Source of the DNA: CALMEC01 sp964531025
GTDB taxonomy: Bacteria > Actinomycetota > Thermoleophilia > Miltoncostaeales > Miltoncostaeaceae
Length of the DNA: 64,000 bases
Assembly: GCA_964531025.1 (NCBI GenBank)
Contig: CAZHDY010000003.1
Coordinates: 186,001-250,000 of the forward strand
Direction of reading: 5' to 3'
A model generated the notes under the pieces. It searched no databases and was not told the DNA's origin. It saw only the letters and a list, made by a program, of their open reading frames with translations. The position numbers were made by a program, and so were the translations under genes. Shown in pieces: positions 25,769 through 34,600 of the stretch; positions within the stretch are counted from its first letter, which is position 1, and each line of letters starts with the position of its first letter.

Positions 25769-26592
25769 CCTGCGGCCTCCTCGACGGCCGCCCACACGCG
25801 GATCGCATCGACGGTCTCACGGACGTCGTGCACACGCAGCACGTCGGCGCCGGCCCGGATCGCCGCCAGCCCGGCAGCCAACGACGCCGGCAAGCGCTCA
25901 TCCACATCACGGTCGAGCAGATCCCCGAACATGCGCTTACGCGACACGCCGACGACGAGACGCGGGCCGAGGGACCGCAACGCGTCGGTGTTCGCCAGCA
26001 GCGCCAGGTTGTCCGGCAGTCGTTTCCCGAAGCCGATGCCGGGGTCGATCAGGATCGCCGACTCGTCCACCCCCGCGCGGACGGCCGCCTCGATGCGCTC
26101 GGCAAGGAACGTGCGGACCTCGGCGACGACATCGTCGTAGGACGGAGCGATCTGCATGGTCCGGGGATCGCCCTTCATGTGCATCAGACATATCCCGCAT
26201 CCGCGGTCGGCGACCAGTTCCAGCATCGCCGGATCCCCTCGCCCCGCGGTCACGTCGTTCACGAGCACAGCACCGCGGTCGATCGCCTGGGACGCGACGA
26301 CGGACGACGACGTGTCGATCGAGATCGGGATGTGCGGATCGGCCGCCATCGCCTCGAAGACCGGCGCAAGGCGACGGAGTTGCTCGTCCACCGGTACCGG
26401 CTGCGCACCGGGACGCGTGCTCTCGGCCCCCACGTCACAGATCGCCGCACCCTCGTGGGCGATTTGCGCGACACGTTCACGGGCTGGGTCCGGCTCGAGA
26501 TGCCGCCCTCCGTCCGAGAACGAATCCGGCGTGATGTTCAGTATCCCCATGACGCACGGGGACGAGAGCCAGCTGCCGATCACATCGTCCAT
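25765..26592 (-). CDS. folP: Dihydropteroate synthase
   Basis: 275 residues, TIM barrel. The diagnostic signatures are CVMGILNITPDSFSDGG near residue 13 and DVGAESTRPGAQPV near 53; ISIDTSSS, VNDVTAG, LMHMKGDPRTMQ and DPGIGFGKRLPDN follow. It condenses p-aminobenzoate with the pterin pyrophosphate and is the sulfonamide target. folE, often in this cluster, is absent between it and ftsH. Confidence 0.95.
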   Translation of the reverse strand: MDDVIGSWLSSPCVMGILNITPDSFSDGGRHLEPDPARERVAQIAHEGAAICDVGAESTRPGAQPVPVDEQLRRLAPVFEAMAADPHIPISIDTSSSVVASQAIDRGAVLVNDVTAGRGDPAMLELVADRGCGICLMHMKGDPRTMQIAPSYDDVVAEVRTFLAERIEAAVRAGVDESAILIDPGIGFGKRLPDNLALLANTDALRSLGPRLVVGVSRKRMFGDLLDRDVDERLPASLAAGLAAIRAGADVLRVHDVRETVDAIRVWAAVEEAAG

Positions 26593-26726
26593 AGAGACGG
26601 CAATCTAACCGGCGGGAACCGACGAGGCACGGCGGGGACGATCGGGGGCCATCGCCGACACCCGGATCTCGTGGGTCGACCGGTCTCCGCGTGAGAGGTG
26701 GGTGCGGGCCCGAGCGACGAGGAGCC

Positions 26727-26756
26727 GGGTGCCGACCGTCAGAACGGCCGGCACCC
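26727..26756 (-). terminator. Terminator of ftsH
   Basis: GGGTGCCG-A-CCGT and ACGG-C-CGGCACCC form a 12-pair stem with one mismatch and a CAGA loop, seven bases after the ftsH stop. It separates ftsH from folP. Confidence 0.65.
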
Positions 26757-26762
26757 TCGGAC

Positions 26763-28712
26763 TCAGGACTCGGGGACTGCGGGACCCGTGGTGGGCGGGG
26801 TCGCCGCCCGGCGCTCGGCCTCGCGCTCCGCCTCGGCGAGCGCACGCTCGGCCTCGGCGCGCTGCTGGGCGTCCTTCTCGTCGCGCGCGCGGAACACCTC
26901 GTCCTCGGTGCGTCCGTCGAGCAGCCCGAGGAACTCCTCGCGCTCGATGGTCTCGCGTCGAAGCAGGATCTCGGAGAGAAGGTCCAGCTTGTCGCGGTGC
27001 TCGGTCAGGATCGACCGGGCGCGATCGTGCGCGGACTCGATGATGCGACGGATCTCGGTGTCGATCTCGCGGGCGATCTCGTCCGAGTAATCGGACTCGT
27101 GCGAGATCTCACGGCCGAGGAACGGCGCGCCCTGGGCGTGTCCCAGCACGCGCGGGCCGAGCTTGTCCGACATGCCGTAGCGCATCGTCATGGACTTGGC
27201 GATCGAGGTGACGCGCTCCAGATCGCTGGACGCGCCGGTGGTGATCTCGCCGAACACGATCTCCTCGGCGGTGCGGCCTCCCAGGGCCATCGCCATGGTG
27301 TCTTCGAGCTCGGCCTTCGTCGTGAGGAAACGGTCCTCCTGAGGCATCGACACCGTCACGCCGAGTGCCTGTCCGCGTGCGATGACCGAGATCTTGTGGA
27401 CCGGATCCGCGTTCGGGAGATAGTGCCCGACCAGCGCGTGACCGACCTCGTGGAACGCCGTGACCCGGCGCTCCTGCTCGCTGAGCAGACGGGACTTCTT
27501 CTCGGGCCCGGCGATGACCCGCATGATCCCTTCCTCCAGCTCGTCGTGACCGATGACGCGCTTGCTGCGCCGGGCGGCGAGCAGTGCGGCCTCGTTGACG
27601 AGGTTGGCGAGGTCGGCTCCCGTGAAGCCGGGGGTCTGACCGGCGAGCGCGTCGAGGTCGATGTCCTTGACGATCGGCTTGCCCTTGGTGTGCACCCGGA
27701 GGATGGCCGCACGGCCGGCGCGATCCGGGCGGTCGACGACGACCTGACGGTCGAAGCGGCCCGGGCGGAGGAGCGCGGGGTCAAGGATGTCCGGACGGTT
27801 CGTCGCGGCGATGAGGATGATGTTGTCCTTCGCCTCGAAGCCGTCCATCTCGACGAGCAGCTGGTTCAAGGTCTGCTCGCGCTCGTCGTGACCGCCGCCG
27901 AGGCCGGCGCCACGGTGACGTCCGACGGCGTCGATCTCGTCCATGAAGATGATGCAGGGCGAGGAGGCCTTGGCCTGCTCGAACAGATCCCGGACGCGGG
28001 AGGCGCCGACACCGACGAACATCTCGACGAAGTCGGAGCCGGAGATGGAGAAGAAGGGCACACCGGCCTCACCGGCGACGGCCCGGGCCAGGAGCGTCTT
28101 CCCGGTGCCGGGCGGTCCGAACAGCAGGACGCCCTTCGGGATGCGGGCGCCGAGCGCCTGGAACTTCTTCGGGTTCTCGAGGAACTCCTTGATCTCGTGG
28201 AGCTCTTCGACGGCCTCGTCGGCACCGGCCACATCACGGAACGTGATCTTGGGCGAGTCGGCCGTCATGCGCTTCGCCTTGGCCTTGCCGAAGCTCATGA
28301 CCTTGCTTCCGCCGCCCTGCATCTGGTTGATGAGGAAGACCCAGATCAGGATGATGAGGACGAACGGCGCGAGCGTGAGCAGAACGCCCCACCAGGTGGA
28401 GCCCGACCGCGGCTTGATGTCGACGTTCGGGACCTTGGCGTCCTGGATCGACTTGATGAGGGCGTCGCCCTGGTTGTCGAGGAACCCGGTCTCCTTGGAC
28501 TTGTCCTGACCGTCGACCGTGTAGGTGAGCTTGTTGCGGTCGAGGTTGATCTCCACCGCCGTCACCCGATCGGAGGCAAGTGCCGTGGCGAAGTCGGAGT
28601 ACCCCGTCTTCGGTTTGTTCGCATCGTTCCCGCTGAAGATCTTCGATGCCACGAAGACCAGCAGCAGGACCATCAGGATGGGAAACGCGGCGCTCTTGAG
28701 AAAGCGATTCAG
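26763..28712 (-). CDS. ftsH: ATP-dependent zinc metalloprotease FtsH
   Basis: About 649 residues. Two N-terminal helices flank an extracytoplasmic domain, and the AAA module has FGPPGTGKTLLARAVAGEAG, IIFMDEIDAVGRHRG and NRPDILDPALLRPGRFDRQ. The zinc site is HEVGHALVGHY near residue 430, with the third ligand in the downstream acidic motif. It degrades membrane and regulatory proteins. The first ATG in frame (28673) would cut the first helix; LNRFLKSAAFPIL upstream matches the family N-terminus, and a stop codon lies four codons before it. CTG at 28712, with AAGGA six bases upstream, is therefore the likely start. Confidence 0.95.
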   Translation of the reverse strand: MNRFLKSAAFPILMVLLLVFVASKIFSGNDANKPKTGYSDFATALASDRVTAVEINLDRNKLTYTVDGQDKSKETGFLDNQGDALIKSIQDAKVPNVDIKPRSGSTWWGVLLTLAPFVLIILIWVFLINQMQGGGSKVMSFGKAKAKRMTADSPKITFRDVAGADEAVEELHEIKEFLENPKKFQALGARIPKGVLLFGPPGTGKTLLARAVAGEAGVPFFSISGSDFVEMFVGVGASRVRDLFEQAKASSPCIIFMDEIDAVGRHRGAGLGGGHDEREQTLNQLLVEMDGFEAKDNIILIAATNRPDILDPALLRPGRFDRQVVVDRPDRAGRAAILRVHTKGKPIVKDIDLDALAGQTPGFTGADLANLVNEAALLAARRSKRVIGHDELEEGIMRVIAGPEKKSRLLSEQERRVTAFHEVGHALVGHYLPNADPVHKISVIARGQALGVTVSMPQEDRFLTTKAELEDTMAMALGGRTAEEIVFGEITTGASSDLERVTSIAKSMTMRYGMSDKLGPRVLGHAQGAPFLGREISHESDYSDEIAREIDTEIRRIIESAHDRARSILTEHRDKLDLLSEILLRRETIEREEFLGLLDGRTEDEVFRARDEKDAQQRAEAERALAEAEREAERRAATPPTTGPAVPES

Positions 28713-28771
28713 GAGGAGTCCTTAGGAGTATCGACGGTAACGGCGAGGATAGCAGCGCCCCCGTAGTCCCT

Positions 28772-29305
28772 TCATTCGGGTGCGTTGAACAACGCGATGT
28801 AGGGCAACTGACGGAAGTCCTCGTCGAAGTCGAGGCCGTACCCGATGACGAACCGGTCGGGGACCTCGAAGCCGACGTACCGGGGCTCGACGGGAAGCGA
28901 TCGACGTCCCGGTTTCACCATGAGCGTCGCGAGCTCCAGCGATTCGGGATCACGTGAGTTCAGGTTCTTGATGAGGTACGAGAGCGTGAGGCCCGAGTCG
29001 ATGATGTCCTCGACGAGCAGGACATGACGCCCCGCGATGGACGTGTCGAGATCCTTCAGGATGCGCACGACGCCGGACGAGTGCACGGATGCCCCGTATG
29101 ACGAGACCGCCATGAAGTCGAGGTGACAGGGGACGTCCAGACGTCGCACCAGGTCCGCGATGAACGGCAGGGCACCCTTGAGGACGCCGACCACGAGGAC
29201 CTCCCGTCCCTCGTAGTCGCGCGAGATCTCGGCCGCCAGCTCGGCGACGCGCGCCTGGAGGGTGTCCTCCGGGATGAGCACATCTCCGATTCGTGGATCC
29301 TTCAC
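28772..29305 (-). CDS. hpt: Hypoxanthine phosphoribosyltransferase
   Basis: 177 residues. VLVVGVLKGALPFIADLVRR near residue 40, MAVSSYGASVHSSG, and the PRPP-binding loop VLLVEDIIDSGLTLSYL near 95 are all present, followed by ALFNAPE at the C-terminus. It salvages hypoxanthine and guanine. The GTG start overlaps the tilS stop (GTGA), the classic tilS-hpt-ftsH order. Confidence 0.95.
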   Translation of the reverse strand: MKDPRIGDVLIPEDTLQARVAELAAEISRDYEGREVLVVGVLKGALPFIADLVRRLDVPCHLDFMAVSSYGASVHSSGVVRILKDLDTSIAGRHVLLVEDIIDSGLTLSYLIKNLNSRDPESLELATLMVKPGRRSLPVEPRYVGFEVPDRFVIGYGLDFDEDFRQLPYIALFNAPE

Positions 29306-30585
29306 AAGAGCTCCAGTCGCGTCGCGGGGGTGCCGGGCGGGGCGAGCACATCGACCCCGGCACGGTACCCGCTCACCCACACCACATGACCTCCGCACGC
29401 GACGACGGGCACCGATGGCCGGCGGTCGGCGGGGACGCCGGCGGCCGCAAGCAGCCGTCCGACGGCCTGGCGCCCGCCCCCCGCAAGGGCGATGCGGTCG
29501 CCCGGGCGTGGACCGCGCACGGTGAGCGCGCCGTCGATCTGCAGATCGACCCGGTCGGGGTCGGGGGCCTCGGCCACCGAGCGCGAGGCACGGATGATCC
29601 GATCGCCGTATCGGACCTCGCCGGGAACCCCCAGTCGAACGGGATCCGGTGGCGGGGAGGCGACCGCCTCCGCGACCAGCTCACCGCGCCAGACGGTGAT
29701 TCGCCCGCCCTCGACGTCCCGGGAACCGTTCCCCCGCCGTGCGAGCGCAAGCGCCTCACGCACCCAGACCGCGTCGGCCGCGATGCCCGCGTCGGCGAGC
29801 AGACGGCGCACAAGGAGGCGCTGCAGCGGGACATCCTCGTGGCGAAGACGCTCCAGGTCCAGACCGGTGGCCGTGGCGCAGCGTGCCGACGCCGCATCGA
29901 CGAGTGCGCCGATCAGAGCACCCTCGTCGTCGAGCAGCTCGGCGAACCGGGTGACCGCACGATCGGCCCCGGGGTGTACGTCGAGAAGGGCGGGAAGGAG
30001 TCCGCTGCGGACCCGCACACGGGCAAAACGGGTGTCGTCGTTCGACGGATCGTCCACGTACACCACACCGTTCGCCGCACACCACGCACGCGTCTCGTCC
30101 CGGCTGACGGCGAGCAGCGGCCGCGTCACGGCGCCCTGTGCCCGCATGCCGACGGCACCGTCGCGTCCGGTGCCGCGCGCGATCCGGAAGAGCACGGTCT
30201 CGGCCTGGTCGGTCGCCGTGTGCCCGGTCACGATGCGGTCGAACCCCTCGGCCGCGGCCACGCGGCGAGCCTCGTCGCGCCGCGCGTCGCGGGCGCGTTG
30301 CTGCACCGCGGCACCGGGTGCGAGCCCCAGGCGGCGTGTGATGACGGGGACGCCGAGCGCGTCACCGGCGGCGCGCACCAACTCGACCTCGTGGAACGCG
30401 TCGGGGCGCAGACCGTGGTCGAACGTCAGGACCCCGATGCGCCCGCTGTGGATCCGGGTCATCACATGGAGCAGGCACATCGAGTCGGCGCCACCCGACA
30501 CCATGAGAAGGAGCGCATCCGACGGACGGATGAGGTCACGCTCGGCGATGAACCGGGAGATCCGCTCCTCGATGGGCAGGGCCAT
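29302..30585 (-). CDS. tilS: tRNA(Ile)-lysidine synthase
   Basis: 427 residues. The PP-loop motif SGGADS is at 30-35, FDHGLRPDA follows, and VTGHTATDQAETVLFRIARGTG and RPLLAVSRDETRAWC are characteristic. C-terminal domains (LQIDGALTVRGPRPGDRIAL, GRLLAAAGVPADRR) bind tRNA. It puts lysine on C34 of tRNA-Ile(CAU) so that it reads AUA. Coupled to hpt. Confidence 0.94.
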   Translation of the reverse strand: MALPIEERISRFIAERDLIRPSDALLLMVSGGADSMCLLHVMTRIHSGRIGVLTFDHGLRPDAFHEVELVRAAGDALGVPVITRRLGLAPGAAVQQRARDARRDEARRVAAAEGFDRIVTGHTATDQAETVLFRIARGTGRDGAVGMRAQGAVTRPLLAVSRDETRAWCAANGVVYVDDPSNDDTRFARVRVRSGLLPALLDVHPGADRAVTRFAELLDDEGALIGALVDAASARCATATGLDLERLRHEDVPLQRLLVRRLLADAGIAADAVWVREALALARRGNGSRDVEGGRITVWRGELVAEAVASPPPDPVRLGVPGEVRYGDRIIRASRSVAEAPDPDRVDLQIDGALTVRGPRPGDRIALAGGGRQAVGRLLAAAGVPADRRPSVPVVACGGHVVWVSGYRAGVDVLAPPGTPATRLELL

Positions 30586-30623
30586 GGTCGTAGTGTGCCG
30601 GACGCACGACGTGAGCCCGACGA

Positions 30624-30938
30624 TCACCCCTCCACGACGCGCTTGAGACGTCCGAGGCGGCGGTCCCAGGCCCGTTCGGCCTCGCGCACCCATGTGGCAG
30701 CCTCGTCGAGCGCCCCGTCACGCAGACGCCATGAGACGGTCCGCCCGCTCCCGGGCAACCGCTCGACGATCCCCGCGTCGTCGAGGATCGACAGGTGCTT
30801 CGCCACCGCCTGGCGACTGATCGGAAGGGCCCCGGCCAGCTCGGGCACGCTGATGCTCCCCTGCCGCAGGAGCGTCTCCACCATGCCCCGGCGCGTGGGG
30901 TCGGCCAGAGCGGCGAACACCGGACCGATGTCGCTCAC
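30624..30938 (-). CDS. ArsR-family transcriptional regulator
   Basis: 104 residues, a winged helix: FAALADPTRRGMVETLL, LAGALPISRQAVAKHLSIL and IVERLPGSGRTVSWRL. The GTG start follows GAGGAG six bases away. It lacks the metal-binding cysteines of arsenic sensors and belongs to the type paired with SRPBCC/AHSA1 genes. It is encoded 46 bases after such a gene and probably binds the twin palindromes at 31301-31349. Confidence 0.85.
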   Translation of the reverse strand: MSDIGPVFAALADPTRRGMVETLLRQGSISVPELAGALPISRQAVAKHLSILDDAGIVERLPGSGRTVSWRLRDGALDEAATWVREAERAWDRRLGRLKRVVEG

Positions 30939-30984
30939 GCCATCTCCTCGCCCCGGGCCACGCACGCCGTCCACGATGTGCGGG

Positions 30985-31290
30985 TCATGCGAGAGCCGGT
31001 GTGAGGGCCATCGCCAGACGCGCGGTCGGCACCACGGGTCGGCTCTCGATCACGACGACCCGGCTCCCGGCCGGGGCGGCGACCACGAGGAACTCGACGC
31101 GTGTGGGCTCCGATGCCGCGGCGTCGTCGTCCCACCACCACCAGACGAGCCGGTGCGGACGTTCGGCGCTCTCGACCACGATGGAGTGCGCCGCCTCGTC
31201 CAGCCACCGATCGCGCCCCTCCGATGTGGCGATCGCCTCCCAGACCTCGTCCGGGGAGGCCTCCACCTCGATCTCCCGACGTACCGACAT
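30985..31290 (-). CDS. SRPBCC (AHSA1-like) ligand-binding protein, short
   Basis: 101 residues. VRREIEVEASPDEVWEAIAT opens the START-like fold, then GRDRWLDEAAHSIVVE, RLVWWWWDDD and PTRVEFLVVAAPAGSRVVVIE follow. Typical AHSA1-like members are about 140-160 residues, so this is a compact version missing part of the C-terminus (the last helix reads ARLAMALTPAL). The ATG has AAAGGAGG upstream. The ligand is unknown; it forms an operon with the ArsR gene. Confidence 0.75.
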   Translation of the reverse strand: MSVRREIEVEASPDEVWEAIATSEGRDRWLDEAAHSIVVESAERPHRLVWWWWDDDAAASEPTRVEFLVVAAPAGSRVVVIESRPVVPTARLAMALTPALA

Positions 31291-31300
31291 GATGCCTCCT

Positions 31301-31349
31301 TTGACAACCACTTGGTTGCTATTGTCGTTGACAACCTTCTAGTTGTCGA
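31301..31349. promoter_or_regulatory. Twin palindromes, probable ArsR operator
   Basis: Two related sites start 27 bp apart, each beginning TTGACAACC. The first contains CAACCA-CT-TGGTTG (31305-31318). The second is TTGACAAC-CTTCTA-GTTGTCGAA (31328-31350). They lie in the 69-bp gap between the divergent SRPBCC-ArsR operon and clpP. A regulator bound here would cover promoter sequence for the minus-strand operon and sit immediately before the clpP ribosome binding site. Confidence 0.55.
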
Positions 31350-31359
31350 AAGGATAGCA

Positions 31360-31992
31360 ATGTCCCTCGTCCCCACGGTGATCGAGCAGAGCGCGCACGG
31401 CGAACGCGCCCTCGACATCTACTCCCGGCTGCTCAACGAGCGCATCGTCGTCCTCGGCCAGGCCGTCGACGACCAGGTCGCCAACCTGATCGTGGCGCAG
31501 ATGCTCCACCTCGAGAGCGAGGATCCCGAGAAGGACATCTCGCTCTACATCAACTCGCCGGGCGGGGTGGTCTACTCGGGCCTGGCGATCTACGACACCA
31601 TGTGCTTCGTGCGTCCCGACGTCCGCACCATCTGCTTCGGCGTCGCCATGAGCATGGGCTCGCTGCTCCTTGCCGGCGGGGCTCCGGGAAAACGCATGGC
31701 GCTCCCCAACAGCCGGATCCTCATCCATCAGCCCTCGGGAGGTTTCCAGGGCCAGGCCAGCGACATCGCCATCCACGCCCGTGAGACCCTGGACCTCCGT
31801 TCGCGGATCGACGCCATCTACGCCCACCACACGGGACAGACCACCGAGCGGGTTCACGACGACATGGACCGCGACCGCTTCTTCACCGCCCAGGAGGCCG
31901 CCGAGTACGGGCTGATCGACCAGGTGATCGCCACGCACGAGATCCAGAGGCAGACGACGGGCTTCGATCGCCCCTCCGAGGCGGACGGTTGA
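31360..31992 (+). CDS. clpP: ATP-dependent Clp protease proteolytic subunit
   Basis: 210 residues. LLNERIVVLG, LYINSPGGVVYSGLAIYDTM and the catalytic triad are visible: Ser98 in GVAMSMG, His123 in RILIHQPSGG and Asp172 in RDRFFTAQEA. The residues around the serine differ slightly from the common GQAASMGA. It would be the chamber protease for ClpC or ClpX. AAAGGA lies six bases before the ATG. It is a single clpP, not paired with clpX or tig here. Confidence 0.93.
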   Translation: MSLVPTVIEQSAHGERALDIYSRLLNERIVVLGQAVDDQVANLIVAQMLHLESEDPEKDISLYINSPGGVVYSGLAIYDTMCFVRPDVRTICFGVAMSMGSLLLAGGAPGKRMALPNSRILIHQPSGGFQGQASDIAIHARETLDLRSRIDAIYAHHTGQTTERVHDDMDRDRFFTAQEAAEYGLIDQVIATHEIQRQTTGFDRPSEADG

Positions 31993-32024
31993 TCCTCCGC
32001 GAGCCGAAGTAGTGTCTCGCATCG

Positions 32025-32732
32025 ATGCCACTCCACCTCGAGACCGCACGGGCGAAACAGGCACCCCTCGTCCTCTGCCCCGGCGACCCGGACCGGGTAC
32101 GGCTGGTCGCCCGCGATCTCCTGGACGGGGCGGAGGTCGTGACGGAGGCCCGCGGCCTCGTGGGTGTCACCGGGCTGTTCGACGGCGTCCGCGTCACGGT
32201 CCAGGCGACCGGGATGGGAGGGGGCAGCACCGGCATCGTCGTGAACGAGCTCATCGAACTGGGCGCCCGCGTCCTGATCCGAGCGGGCACGGCCGGGGGC
32301 CTCCAGCGCCATCTGCGATCCGGAGACCTGGTCGTCGCTGAAACGGTGGTCGCCGACGACGGTGCCGGGCTCGCGATGGCCGGGACCGTTCCGCAGTCAC
32401 TCGACGGTGAGGTGACGTCAACCTTGGACGAGGTGGCCCGCACCACCGGACGCCGCACGCACCGGGGCCCGGTGGTGTCGACGGACCTGTTCTACGATCT
32501 TGAGCCGGGACGCAACGAGGCCTGGGAGGCACGCGGGCTCCTCGCCGTCGAGATGGAGGCCGCGGTCATCGCGAGCGTCGCTGCGCGCCACGGGGCGCGG
32601 GCGGGGTGCGTCCTGGCGGTGTCGAACACGCTCGTGGGCCCCGACAGCGGGTGGGTCGGCGTCCGCGAACGTCAGGCGGCCGCGATGGACGCCTGTCGCG
32701 CCGGCCTGGAGGCGCTCACCCGGTCGGCGTAG
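32025..32732 (+). CDS. Nucleoside phosphorylase (PNP/UDP family)
   Basis: 235 residues. LCPGDPDRVRLVA at the N-terminus, TGMGGGSTGIVVNELIELGA, IRAGTAGGLQ and VEMEAAVIASVAA are the signatures of the hexameric DeoD/Udp family, which split nucleosides with phosphate. The base preference is not clear; the 235-residue size suits both purine and uridine enzymes. Its last 17 bases overlap the end of the convergent DUF4383 gene. Confidence 0.85.
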   Translation: MPLHLETARAKQAPLVLCPGDPDRVRLVARDLLDGAEVVTEARGLVGVTGLFDGVRVTVQATGMGGGSTGIVVNELIELGARVLIRAGTAGGLQRHLRSGDLVVAETVVADDGAGLAMAGTVPQSLDGEVTSTLDEVARTTGRRTHRGPVVSTDLFYDLEPGRNEAWEARGLLAVEMEAAVIASVAARHGARAGCVLAVSNTLVGPDSGWVGVRERQAAAMDACRAGLEALTRSA

Positions 32733-33135
32733 ACCGGGAGCGCTCCGACCGCTCCCAGAACCACGCGAGCAGGCCGAGGACACCGATGGCGAGGTCGAAA
32801 GCCCCCATCCGGTCATTGCGCCCGAAGATGTCGGCGGATCCGTCGCCCAGCACGAATTCGAGGAGGCCGAACACCGTGAATCCGATCCCTCCGAGGAACG
32901 CGGCCGACCGGGTGGCCGTGAGCGATCCGAGCACGGCGATGAGCACGAGCCCCGCAACGAAGTGAAGGAGGTGCGTGAGCGGGCTCCCGGTGAACCCGAA
33001 GACCGGAACACCCTCGTGACCGACGAAATCCGTGAAGTGCCCGCGGAAGAGGCCCAGCATCCCGGCGACGAACAGGGCGCCGCCGGCCCAGCGAACCCAT
33101 CCGACGAGGGCACGGCGAGGAAGCGACGTCATCAT
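32716..33135 (-). CDS. DUF4383 membrane protein
   Basis: 139 residues with four membrane helices. VRWAGGALFVAGMLGLF, GSPLTHLLHFVAGLVLI and FTVFGLLEFVLGDGSADIFG with NDRMGAFDLAIGVLGL follow the DUF4383 pattern. Function unknown. Its ATG overlaps the stop of the PAP2 gene (ATGA). Confidence 0.7.
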   Translation of the reverse strand: MMTSLPRRALVGWVRWAGGALFVAGMLGLFRGHFTDFVGHEGVPVFGFTGSPLTHLLHFVAGLVLIAVLGSLTATRSAAFLGGIGFTVFGLLEFVLGDGSADIFGRNDRMGAFDLAIGVLGLLAWFWERSERSRSTPTG

Positions 33136-33617
33136 GCGGCGCCATCCTCCGTCAGACGACGGACGGTGACCGCGGTGGCATATCCGAGGACGGCGCCCGA
33201 CGCGATGTCCGCCGGATCGTGACGACCGGATGTGATGCGACCGGTCACGCCGACCAGTGCCACGACACCGAGGATCGCACCCAGCCCGGGTCGCGCACGT
33301 GCGACCGTGGTGACGATCGCCGCCGACGCCGCGGCGTGCCGACTCGGGAATCCGGGGGCGCCATCCACGGGGCGTGGTCGCCCGATGAGCCTCCGCAGAC
33401 GCCCGGCAAGGAGCGCCGCGACCGTGGCGGCGAAACCGGCGCGCACGCCGATCCGCCGCTCACGCGGAAGGATCACGAGGAGCGCGACGACGCCCCGGAA
33501 GACCGGGCTGAGTGCGCGCGCCGCCAGCGCGAGCGCGCGAGCGGGCTCCGCACGACCGGCGACCGTACTGCGAATGTGGTTTCCGACCTTTCGGTCCAGT
33601 GCCCCGAGCCGCGTCAC
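33132..33617 (-). CDS. PAP2-type phosphatase, compact
   Basis: 161 residues with membrane helices. The three phosphatase motifs are visible: RRLIGRPRP, FPSRHAAAS (a variant of PSGH) and GRITSGRHDPADIASGAVLG. It probably hydrolyses a lipid phosphate such as undecaprenyl diphosphate or phosphatidic acid. It is shorter than most PAP2 proteins, starting near the third helix. Coupled to the DUF4383 gene. Confidence 0.8.
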   Translation of the reverse strand: MTRLGALDRKVGNHIRSTVAGRAEPARALALAARALSPVFRGVVALLVILPRERRIGVRAGFAATVAALLAGRLRRLIGRPRPVDGAPGFPSRHAAASAAIVTTVARARPGLGAILGVVALVGVTGRITSGRHDPADIASGAVLGYATAVTVRRLTEDGAA

Positions 33618-33679
33618 GCGCCCGATTATGCCTCACGCATCCGCCGGCACCGCAGCGCGAGGCCTCTCCGGGTGACGGG

Positions 33680-34519
33680 TCAGCCGGCCTGCCGGTGGTC
33701 GGAGCGTTCGTGGACGCCCTCCGCGGCGACGCTCACGCGATTGCGTCCGCGCCCCTTGGACAGGTAGAGCGCGCGGTCGGCGCGTTCCACGAGATCCTCG
33801 GGGCCGTCACCGGTCCGCAACGACGCGACGCCCACGGAGACGGTGCGTCCGTCGCGGCGTCCGCCTCCGACCTCGACGTCCAGTCGCTGGACGGCGCGGC
33901 GCACGCGTTCGGCCACCTCGACCCCCATGTCGGTGGCTCCCGGGATGAGGAGTGCGAACTCCTCACCGCCGAAGCGCGCCACGATGTCCGTGGAACGACG
34001 CTCCTGTGCGAGCACGTCACCGACAGCCGCGAGAAGTTCGTTGCCGGCGGCGTGACCGTGCGTGTCGTTGAACGACTTGAAGTGGTCCAGGTCGATCAGG
34101 ACCAGAGACAGCGAACCCCCGTAGCGCACGGTGCGTGAATACTCCCGCGCCAGGGCATCCGAGAAGTAGGCGAAGTTGTAGAGACCGGTCAGCCGGTCCC
34201 TCAGTGACTCCCCTGACACCCGGTCCAGGGTGCGGGCGACCTTCATGTACCGGGCACCGACGAAGATCCCCGCGAGCGCGAACCCGGCGAGTCCGGCCAC
34301 CACACCCAGAAGCGACACGGTTCCCTCGATCGCCAGGTGGACGCCGACGCCCACACCGGCGACCAGCGCCACGCCCATCCCCCACCAGCCGGCGACGGGG
34401 ACCGCCAGGACCATCGGGACCGCGATGATCACCCACAGGGCGGGCGCCACCAGGAGCAGCCCGACGGACGCCGCGATGAGCGCGACGAACGCGATCCGCG
34501 GGCGCGATCCCGATGCCAT
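33680..34519 (-). CDS. Membrane diguanylate cyclase (GGDEF)
   Basis: 279 residues. Three to four N-terminal membrane helices (FVALIAASVGLLLVAPAL, MVLAVPVAGWWGMGVAL, VVAGLAGFALAGIFVG) are followed by a GGDEF domain from about residue 120: DRLTGLYNFAYFSDALARE, LIDLDHFKSFNDTHGHAAG and the active GGEEF loop. No RxxD inhibitory site precedes the loop in the visible sequence. It makes cyclic di-GMP. The start may lie upstream; 34519 is the first ATG next to the hydrophobic segment. Confidence 0.85.
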   Translation of the reverse strand: MASGSRPRIAFVALIAASVGLLLVAPALWVIIAVPMVLAVPVAGWWGMGVALVAGVGVGVHLAIEGTVSLLGVVAGLAGFALAGIFVGARYMKVARTLDRVSGESLRDRLTGLYNFAYFSDALAREYSRTVRYGGSLSLVLIDLDHFKSFNDTHGHAAGNELLAAVGDVLAQERRSTDIVARFGGEEFALLIPGATDMGVEVAERVRRAVQRLDVEVGGGRRDGRTVSVGVASLRTGDGPEDLVERADRALYLSKGRGRNRVSVAAEGVHERSDHRQAG

Positions 34520-34600
34520 CCCTGTGGTGGTATGTCGTCTCAAGAGCTGAACCTCGTCGCGTACCGGGCACCCGTCCCCGAAGGATCTCCGAAGAATACG

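Noticed and set aside
26691..28766. 691-codon plus-strand frame
   Set aside because: Antisense to ftsH with no recognisable domain.
29293..31358. Long plus-strand extension upstream of clpP
   Set aside because: The frame is open through tilS antisense, but only the part from 31360 encodes ClpP, with its own ribosome binding site.
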